Shown one piece after another: positions 7,896-13,801 of a stretch of DNA of 19,233 bases. The notes under the pieces are model-generated. The model searched no databases. It was given only the letters and a program-made list of their open reading frames with translations, and was not told the origin of the DNA. Source of the stretch: Candidatus Aenigmatarchaeota archaeon (GTDB taxonomy: Archaea; Aenigmatarchaeota; Aenigmatarchaeia; QMZP01); NCBI GenBank assembly GCA_016202785.1, contig JACQOC010000124.1:1-19233 (forward strand). Direction: 5' to 3'. Numbering within the stretch: the first letter of the stretch is position 1; the number at the start of each line of letters is the position of its first letter. Made by a program: the position numbers and the translations under genes.

Positions 7896-8669
7896 ATGGC
7901 CACGCAGCAGCTGAAAATGGTGGAAGGTAAGCCGGCCATCTTGCTAGGCAAAGCGCTGGTGATTGCCGACTTGCATCTCGGCATCGAAAAAGAGTTCCGG
8001 GAGGCCGGCATAAGGATGCCGAGCCGCACACGTTATCTGGCCGGAAAGGTGCTGGACATGTTGCAGTCAACCAAAGCGGCCAAGCTCATCATCCTGGGCG
8101 ACGTCAAGCACCATGTTACCGGCATCAGCTACCACGAGATGCGCGAGATTCCGGAATTTTTCCGGCTGCTGGACGGCTATGACATAGAAATAATCCCGGG
8201 CAACCATGACGGCGCCATAGGAAAAGTGGCGGGGAACGTGCAGGTCGGCAAGCCGGAAGGCTTCCTGCTGGGAAGGTATTACCTGCTGCACGGCCAAGCC
8301 TGGCCGGCGCATTCCTGCCGGAATGCGGAGATGATCATAACCGGCCATGTGCATCCGGAGCTGGACATAATTGACAGCCTGGGTCACCGCTGGCGCGAGC
8401 CGGCGTGGGTGCTTGCCCGCTTGAATGGATCGTTTCGGCGCCGTTACCGCTGCCAGCAAGAAATCAGCATGCTGGTCATGCCGGCCTTCAACGAGTTGGT
8501 GGGCAGCCGAGGCATAAAAATGGAGGCGCAAACATCACCTTTGATGAAGCACGCCGACCTGGAACGTGCGGAAATATTCCTGACCGACGGCACGCTCATC
8601 GGCACTGCCGGAAAAATCAATCAGCGACTGGGTGGCGCGCGCCGCACGCCTCGCACACCAAGAAAGTGA
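7896..8669 (+). CDS. Metallophosphoesterase, COG1407 / PdeM-like
   Basis: 257-residue calcineurin-like phosphoesterase with a complete two-metal site: DLH at 25-27, GDV at 68-70, GNHD at 102-105, HG at 132-133 and GHVH at 150-153. The pattern ADLHLG...EFREAG and a single compact domain match the ICC-like COG1407 group. In bacteria this group includes PdeM, the phosphoesterase of the ligase-associated Lhr-Exo-Lig DNA repair cluster, so a nuclease or 3'-end-processing role is plausible but not shown. It shares a 57-base divergent promoter with herA. The last 53 bases, encoding a basic tail rich in Arg and Pro, run antisense to the 3' end of aIF2-beta; this tail lies outside the catalytic fold and may be only a read-through into the next gene. 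Confidence 0.85.
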   Translation: MATQQLKMVEGKPAILLGKALVIADLHLGIEKEFREAGIRMPSRTRYLAGKVLDMLQSTKAAKLIILGDVKHHVTGISYHEMREIPEFFRLLDGYDIEIIPGNHDGAIGKVAGNVQVGKPEGFLLGRYYLLHGQAWPAHSCRNAEMIITGHVHPELDIIDSLGHRWREPAWVLARLNGSFRRRYRCQQEISMLVMPAFNELVGSRGIKMEAQTSPLMKHADLERAEIFLTDGTLIGTAGKINQRLGGARRTPRTPRK

Positions 8670-9021
8670 ATTCCCCGTCTTTTGTCAGCCTGGAATCCGG
8701 CTTGCCGCATTCCGGGCAGAGGACATACATTTTGATGTACTGCTCGACCTTGCGGTTCACCAGCTCTTCCGGAAAATTGCCCAGCACTGACAGCCGCTTG
8801 TTCTGCACCTCGCCCTTGGTGGCCAGTTCCTTGAGCAGATATTTTTGCAGGTGCTTGGGGTCGCGGCGCAGCGCTTCTGACACTTCGAAGAAATTATTGA
8901 TGAAGGTCCACTGGCCGGCGCGGGCTACGCTTGCCCGAGGCATTTCAAACCGGCTTTTTTCCTTCAGCTTCACCGGCACCTTTTCCAGGCCCTGCTTCAG
9001 CAGCTCCTCGTAGCTTTTCAT
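8617..9021 (-). CDS. Translation initiation factor aIF2 subunit beta
   Basis: 134-residue beta subunit of the archaeal heterotrimeric aIF2, which brings initiator Met-tRNA to the small ribosomal subunit. The N-terminal helix that contacts the gamma subunit (MKSYEELLKQGLEKVP) is followed by the central alpha-beta domain, with RFEMPRA and the conserved NF-E----LRRDP--L-KYL-KELAT pattern. A C-terminal zinc ribbon uses C102, C105, C123 and C126 (CPEC...CEAC). Length is normal for archaea. Its ATG is 3 bases after the MetRS stop on the same strand, so the two are almost certainly one transcript: the enzyme that makes Met-tRNA and the factor that delivers it. Its TGA overlaps the convergent phosphoesterase gene by 53 bases. 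Confidence 0.95.
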   Translation of the reverse strand: MKSYEELLKQGLEKVPVKLKEKSRFEMPRASVARAGQWTFINNFFEVSEALRRDPKHLQKYLLKELATKGEVQNKRLSVLGNFPEELVNRKVEQYIKMYVLCPECGKPDSRLTKDGEFTFLVCEACGARHPVAD

Positions 9022-9024
9022 GGT

Positions 9025-10482
9025 TTATTTCATCGGCTCGAACAAATGCCGGCCCTTTCTTATCCTTCCTTTGAAGGCGCCGAACTTTAAATCCTTGAAC
9101 GTGCCAAGCTCCAGGTCCAGCTGGGCCGAAATGCTTTCCGCGGTAGTCGGCAGGAACGGGTAGAGCAGTATGGAGCAGACGCGCAGCGACTCGAGCAGGT
9201 TGTACAGCACGTGGGAAAGCTCCGGGCCGGAAAGCTTCCATGGTTTTTTGTCGTTGATGTAGCGGTTGGTGACCCGGATGAAGGACCAGATCGCATCAAG
9301 CGCCCGGTTCATCTCCAGCCGCTCGATGTGGCCGTCGATCTTGCGGATATCGAGATGCGCGTCCAGCTCGGCCTTGCCTTCTACGCTGCCGTCGAACTTC
9401 TCGGCCAGGGTCAATACCCGATAGACCAGGTTGCCCAAATCGCTGACCAGCTCGCCATTTATCCGTTGCTTGAGCATCGTCTCGGAGAAATCGCCGTCCT
9501 CGCCGAACGGTATCTCCCGCACCAGGTAATAACGTATGGCGTCAATCGGGTATTTCTTGGCTAGTTCAACGGGATCGATGACGTTGCCCAAAGTCTTGGA
9601 CATCTTCTGGCCGTCGATGGTGAAGAAGCCGTGCGCGAACACTCGTTTCGGCAGCTCATAACCTGCGGCCATCAGCATGCATGGCCAGATCACGCAATGG
9701 AAGCGAATAATGTCTTTGCCCATCAGGTGCAGGTCGGCCGGCCAGTAGTCTGGAGCCCCTGAGATATAGTTGATGAGCGCGTCAAACCATACCCAGATGA
9801 CATGGCTTTTGTCGGCCGGCAGCCGTATTCCCCAGTCGATGTTGGGCCTGGAGATGCTGATGTCCTTGAGGCCGGAGCGGACGAAACTCAGCACCTCGTT
9901 CCGCCTTTCCTTCGGCATGACAAAATCCGGATGCTCTTCCAGGTGGCGCAGCAGTTGCTGCTGGTACTTGGACAGCCGGAAGAAATAATTTTCCTCGGCC
10001 AACATTTTTGGCTCCTTCTTGTGCAGCGCGCACTTACCGTCGGCCAGATCAGCTGGCACCAAAAACGCTTCGCAATTTTCGCAGTACAGGCCTTCATACT
10101 TGCCCTTGTAGATGTCGCCGTTCTTGTAAACTGCGGCAAAGAACTTCTCCACCACTTCCATATGCCTGGTTTCAGTGGTGCGGATAAAGCCATCGTACTG
10201 TATGCCCAGCGCCTGCCAAGCCGCCATCCATTTGGCGGCCATCATGTCCGTGTATGCCTGGATATCAGTATAGCCGTATTTGGCCGCTCCCTTCACCGTG
10301 TTGACCGAATTCTCGTCGAGGCCGGTGAGATAATAAACGTCCTTGCCGGCCTGGCGCTGCCATCTTGCAATAATGTCGGCAACGATGGTGGTGTAGGAAT
10401 GGCCGATGTGCGGCAGGTCGTTAACGTAGTAAATAGGTGTGGTCAGATAAAATTTCCCTTCAGTCCGCTTGCGGCCAGCCAT
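9025..10482 (-). CDS. metG: Methionyl-tRNA synthetase, bacterial/CPR-like short type
   Basis: 485-residue class I synthetase charging tRNA-Met. HIGH is at residues 25-28 (YYVNDLPHIGH), KMSKT at 293-297, and the anticodon-binding helical bundle occupies the last 150 residues, with the NRYINDKKPWKL motif. The connective domain has one zinc knuckle (CENC...CALH) rather than the two usual in archaeal enzymes, and there is no C-terminal tRNA-binding domain. The family motif TGTDEHG reads TGLDENS here, a variant I associate from memory with Patescibacteria (CPR) and some DPANN enzymes. This suggests an old transfer from bacteria. ATG at 10482 is preferred to TTG at 10500 because the TATA box at 10513-10523 puts the transcription start near 10490. 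It is followed by aIF2-beta after 3 bases. Confidence 0.93.
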   Translation of the reverse strand: MAGRKRTEGKFYLTTPIYYVNDLPHIGHSYTTIVADIIARWQRQAGKDVYYLTGLDENSVNTVKGAAKYGYTDIQAYTDMMAAKWMAAWQALGIQYDGFIRTTETRHMEVVEKFFAAVYKNGDIYKGKYEGLYCENCEAFLVPADLADGKCALHKKEPKMLAEENYFFRLSKYQQQLLRHLEEHPDFVMPKERRNEVLSFVRSGLKDISISRPNIDWGIRLPADKSHVIWVWFDALINYISGAPDYWPADLHLMGKDIIRFHCVIWPCMLMAAGYELPKRVFAHGFFTIDGQKMSKTLGNVIDPVELAKKYPIDAIRYYLVREIPFGEDGDFSETMLKQRINGELVSDLGNLVYRVLTLAEKFDGSVEGKAELDAHLDIRKIDGHIERLEMNRALDAIWSFIRVTNRYINDKKPWKLSGPELSHVLYNLLESLRVCSILLYPFLPTTAESISAQLDLELGTFKDLKFGAFKGRIRKGRHLFEPMK

Positions 10483-10512
10483 GACATCACGCGATATCAA
10501 TAATACGCTGCG

Positions 10513-10523
10513 CTTTTTATAGG
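10513..10523 (-). promoter_or_regulatory. TATA box of metG-aIF2-beta
   Basis: Minus-strand CCTATAAAAAG is a near-ideal archaeal TATA box, centred about 36 bases before the MetRS ATG at 10482 and giving a predicted leader near 10 bases. It lies directly after the stop of the preceding glycosyltransferase gene, so MetRS has its own promoter although the strand is the same. Confidence 0.65.
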
Positions 10524-10527
10524 CGCG

Positions 10528-11829
10528 TTATGCAAGGTCGCGGTGCAGCCTGGCAGTTTCATTACCCTGCTTCTGGATCATGTACCACTCCATCGGCCGC
10601 TTCAACACGGCCTTGAAGAAGGCGTTGGCGATGGAAAAGGACACGATGATGCCGACGGTGAGGCTGGAAAGGAACGCCGGCAAGAACATGTGCAGGCGCC
10701 TGGACTTGGCCAAAGCGACGGTGCTTGCCACGATGAAACCGGATGTCAGCAGCATGTTCTTCCCCAGCGATGACAGGAATTTAGCGACGTCGATTGGCGC
10801 AGCAGGCGTGGTGATGAAGTTTACCGTCCCGCTGATGAACAGCAGAGCAAGGACTGGCGCGCTGACATAGCCCAGCAGGATGAACGCGAGGTAGAACTTC
10901 TGCGTGAAGCTGAACTTGCCGCTCACCAGCATGCCGGCATGGTCCATGAAAGCTTTGGTCGTGCCGTAGGCCCAGCGCATCTGCTGCCGCTTGAAGCCGC
11001 GGAAGGTGAACGGCACTTCGCCCTTGGTCTTCAGGTCGGCAAGATATACGCTCCGATACCCGCTCTGCATGACGCGCAGGCTGAATTCCGTGTCTTCGGT
11101 CAGGCTGCCATTTTGCCAGCCGCCAAGTTCCAGTAGTACAGACTTGCGCACCGCTTCGGCTGAACCGCAGATGAATGACATGCCATACCTGTTCACCAGC
11201 GGCATGGTCAGGTGGTGGTAAACGATGAGGATGGTCGAGGCCAGCTTGGACACCAGGTTTTGGTCGGCGTTGATGAAATCCCAGCGCGACTGCACGCACG
11301 CTATCTTTTCGTCGGCAAAGGGCTGCACCGCCTTCTTGAGGAAGTCCCGTGCCGGCACGAAGTCAGAGTCGAACACCACGACTACCTCGCCCTTGGAGTG
11401 GCGCAGCAGGTTGTTCAGGTTGCCAGCCTTGTAGCCGGCGTTGGTTTTTCTCCGGATGACACGCACCTTGCCGGCATGCTTACGGGCAAAGGCAGTGATC
11501 ATGCCCGAAACCTGCTGGTCGGTGCTGTCGTCGCCAATCAGGATTTCAACGCGATCTTTTGGATAATCAAGCTTCAGACATGCAACCGCGCAGCGCAGCG
11601 CAACCGGCTCATTGTAGGTCGGTATCTGGACGGTCACGAACGGCCTGAATGTCCCCTTCTTGGTTCGTTGCCGGCCGTCGGAAAACAGCCCTTCGAAGGC
11701 GATGAACAGGAACAGGACGGAAAGGAAGGTTGCCAAGACCAGCGTGGCGTTGAAAATCACCGCGCTGGCGTCGTTGAACAACGGCTTTACCACCTCATCT
11801 ACGATCAGCTGCAGCTCAGCAAGATCCAT
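10528..11829 (-). CDS. Membrane GT2 glycosyltransferase, cellulose-synthase-like
   Basis: 433-residue integral membrane glycosyltransferase. One membrane helix at about 23-45 precedes a cytosolic GT-A domain with all processive-type signatures: DD at 100-101, DSD at 154-156, TED at 244-246 and QxxRW at 282-286. Three or four hydrophobic helices follow (about 310-335, 355-375 and 385-410), forming a likely translocation channel. Family-2 enzymes of this architecture polymerise or transfer UDP- or GDP-sugars to surface glycans. The ATG at 11829 lies 2 bases after the stop of the other glycosyltransferase, so the pair is co-transcribed. The acceptor and sugar cannot be read from the sequence. 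No flippase, polymerase or epimerase gene is visible beside it. Confidence 0.88.
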   Translation of the reverse strand: MDLAELQLIVDEVVKPLFNDASAVIFNATLVLATFLSVLFLFIAFEGLFSDGRQRTKKGTFRPFVTVQIPTYNEPVALRCAVACLKLDYPKDRVEILIGDDSTDQQVSGMITAFARKHAGKVRVIRRKTNAGYKAGNLNNLLRHSKGEVVVVFDSDFVPARDFLKKAVQPFADEKIACVQSRWDFINADQNLVSKLASTILIVYHHLTMPLVNRYGMSFICGSAEAVRKSVLLELGGWQNGSLTEDTEFSLRVMQSGYRSVYLADLKTKGEVPFTFRGFKRQQMRWAYGTTKAFMDHAGMLVSGKFSFTQKFYLAFILLGYVSAPVLALLFISGTVNFITTPAAPIDVAKFLSSLGKNMLLTSGFIVASTVALAKSRRLHMFLPAFLSSLTVGIIVSFSIANAFFKAVLKRPMEWYMIQKQGNETARLHRDLA

Positions 11830-11831
11830 GG

Positions 11832-13061
11832 CTAGCGGAACGCCCCTCGCCGGTCAAAGAGGAAACCGATGAAGCCGAGCATGGTGCCAAAATTGACAAT
11901 TATGGTGTAGGGGAAATAGAACACCAGCGCCAGCAGTTTCTTTGCATCCAACTCGCGGAAATAGGCGAGGGCCAGGGCCATGGTGATAGCCGATATTATT
12001 CCCGACAGGATGCCGAAGATGGTCAGGTTTATCCCCCACTGGGGCAGCATATAGATCGCATACAGCGGCCCGGCCAGGCTGAGCCAGCGGAACAGGTAAA
12101 AAGCCAGGTCGGCCAGGCTGGCGGCATTGGGGCCCAGCCAGTATGCGACCATGTAGGCGAACAGCGGTAAAGATAGTAAAGAGTAAGCGAACCAGAAGGC
12201 ATGCACGGCAAAGATGGCGGCCAGCGCAATGCCATGCCTGGCCAGGAAAACTTCCCGGTTGCCGAACGTGGACTGGGCAATGCCGTGCCACCACCTGGAC
12301 CGTTGCCGAACCAAGCTGGAAACGCTTTCCGGCGCCCTGGTGTAACCCACGGCCCGGCTTTCGATGGCCGTTTTCATGCCCAGCTTCTGCATCCTTATTG
12401 CCAGGTCGAAGTCCTCCGCATAGGTCGGCCGGAAACCCCTAGCTTTTTTCAGCGAACTGGCTCGGTAGCAAGCTATGCTGCCCCAAAAGCCCATCGCCTT
12501 GCCGGCTGACGAAGCGATACCCTGGATGACGAAGCTGTTAAGCATGTACTCTAAGCCCTGGAAAACGCCTAGCACACCAGTCTGGTTGCGCACCTTGGCG
12601 GCTCCGCTGACCGCATCGATGTTTGGGTCGGAAAACGGGGCCGTTATCCTGTAGATGAATCGCTTGCCGACTACCGTGTCAGCATCTAGTGTCAATATCA
12701 GCTCGTGTTTGGCGGCCGTTATCCCTTTGTTCAGCGCGCTGGCCTTGCCAGCGTGCTTAGCCATTATCACACGCGCGCCCATTTTTCTCGCAATGGCGGC
12801 CGTAGCATCATCAGAGCCGTCGTCCACCACTATGACTTCCAGCAGCTGCCTGGGATAGCCGGAAGACAATACCGAGCTTATGCAGTCGGCAATGCCTTCA
12901 GCCTCATTGTAAGCCGGTATGACTACCGAAACCTTCCTGCCGCTCCAGGCAAAATCCCGCTGCCGAAACAAAGCAGTCACGCTCAGCAGCAGGAAAGCCG
13001 ACAGCACCAGGAACAACGGCAGGAGTAGCACGCCGGCAGCGATGAATATCGGTTCCATCAT
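11832..13061 (-). CDS. Membrane GT2 glycosyltransferase, poly-GlcNAc/hyaluronan-synthase-like
   Basis: About 409 residues. An N-terminal membrane helix (residues 6-30) is followed by a GT-A domain with VVIPAYNE at 46-53, DD at 80-81, DADT at 126-129, AEDFD at 215-219 and QRSRWW at 253-258 (QxxRW). About four membrane helices follow. The layout resembles PgaC/IcaA and hyaluronan synthases, so a membrane polysaccharide synthase or processive transferase is likely. It differs from its downstream neighbour in sequence and is not a recent duplicate. ATG at 13061 (or 13058, the next codon) is chosen because TATA-like CCTTAAATCC at 13077-13086 is 20-25 bases ahead, leaderless spacing. An in-frame TTG at 13121 lies upstream of that box. 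Ends in TAG. Confidence 0.87.
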   Translation of the reverse strand: MMEPIFIAAGVLLLPLFLVLSAFLLLSVTALFRQRDFAWSGRKVSVVIPAYNEAEGIADCISSVLSSGYPRQLLEVIVVDDGSDDATAAIARKMGARVIMAKHAGKASALNKGITAAKHELILTLDADTVVGKRFIYRITAPFSDPNIDAVSGAAKVRNQTGVLGVFQGLEYMLNSFVIQGIASSAGKAMGFWGSIACYRASSLKKARGFRPTYAEDFDLAIRMQKLGMKTAIESRAVGYTRAPESVSSLVRQRSRWWHGIAQSTFGNREVFLARHGIALAAIFAVHAFWFAYSLLSLPLFAYMVAYWLGPNAASLADLAFYLFRWLSLAGPLYAIYMLPQWGINLTIFGILSGIISAITMALALAYFRELDAKKLLALVFYFPYTIIVNFGTMLGFIGFLFDRRGAFR

Positions 13062-13076
13062 TGGTATTGGCGCTTC

Positions 13077-13086
13077 GGATTTAAGG
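13077..13086 (-). promoter_or_regulatory. TATA-like element of the glycosyltransferase operon
   Basis: Minus-strand CCTTAAATCC is centred 20-23 bases before the paired ATG codons at 13061 and 13058. It supports a short, leaderless start and argues against the upstream TTG. It probably drives both glycosyltransferase genes. Confidence 0.5.
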
Positions 13087-13106
13087 CTTGCAGCCGGCGC
13101 GAAAGC

Positions 13107-13114
13107 AATAAATT
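13107..13114 (+). promoter_or_regulatory. TATA-like element of the membrane thioredoxin gene
   Basis: AATAAATT is centred about 26 bases before the ATG at 13136, again the leaderless spacing. It is separate from the divergent glycosyltransferase element about 30 bases away. Confidence 0.5.
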
Positions 13115-13135
13115 GCCGCAATCTCCAATCTCCTC

Positions 13136-13801
13136 ATGAAGCGCAAACGCCTGATAGTAGCAGCTGGCCTGCTGACTGCAATAATATACGTCATCGGCAT
13201 CATCACCGGCTTCTACATGCAGAAGGCCATGGAAAGCCAGACCAAAAGCACGCTAGCGGCCATGCAAAACGATTTGGCGAAAATGCGGCAAAGCCTGGAG
13301 AACATCCAGATGGAGCAGCTTTACCTCTCCTCCAACGAAGGGCCGCTCGGCTGCCAGTTCTTGCGGTCCGACATAACCAAAATCCAGGACGACCTCGGCT
13401 TTTTCCTGGAACGGCTGCCACGCAAGCTTGAAGTCTATGTGAACGAAACCACGCTGGACCAGCAATACGAGCAAGTGAAGAAAGACTACATGTTGATCTC
13501 GCTGCGCGTCTGGCTGCTGTCCAAGATCACCAAGGAAAAATGCGGCAGCGAAACCGTACCGGTCATTTTCTTCTATTCAAGGCAATGTCCGGATTGCATC
13601 CGGCAGGGAGAAGAGTTAGACTTGGCAAGAGGCAATGTGGCCAACCTTGCGATCTTCACCATTGACGCTGGCCTGGATGAACCGGTGGTCAAGGCAGTCA
13701 AGGAAACGTACAACATAACCGCAACGCCGTCATTGGTGGCCGGCAATGCCACATTCAATAGGCTGGTGAGTGCTGCAGAATTGCAGGAACTGCTGCGCTA
13801 G
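13136..13801 (+). CDS. Membrane-anchored thioredoxin-like protein
   Basis: 221 residues. A basic N-terminus (MKRKR) and one membrane helix (about 6-26) predict an N-in anchor with the rest outside the cell. A helical, coiled-coil-prone stretch (about 30-60) and a linker with two extra cysteines (C73 and C136) come before the thioredoxin fold. The redox centre is CPDC at 151-154 within IFFYSRQCPDC, and the cis-proline is at P198 (ATPSLV). Such proteins form, reduce or shuffle disulfides in exported proteins. No DsbB/VKOR or CcdA partner is visible. The last codon and TAG share a CTAG palindrome with the stop of the convergent secretion ATPase, an overlap of 4 bases. The CXXC dipeptide Pro-Asp differs from thioredoxin's Gly-Pro, so redox direction cannot be stated. 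Confidence 0.85.
   Translation: MKRKRLIVAAGLLTAIIYVIGIITGFYMQKAMESQTKSTLAAMQNDLAKMRQSLENIQMEQLYLSSNEGPLGCQFLRSDITKIQDDLGFFLERLPRKLEVYVNETTLDQQYEQVKKDYMLISLRVWLLSKITKEKCGSETVPVIFFYSRQCPDCIRQGEELDLARGNVANLAIFTIDAGLDEPVVKAVKETYNITATPSLVAGNATFNRLVSAAELQELLR

Noticed and set aside
10528..13061. The two glycosyltransferases as a tandem duplication
   Set aside because: Only family motifs are shared; spacing, N-terminal helices and channel segments differ throughout.
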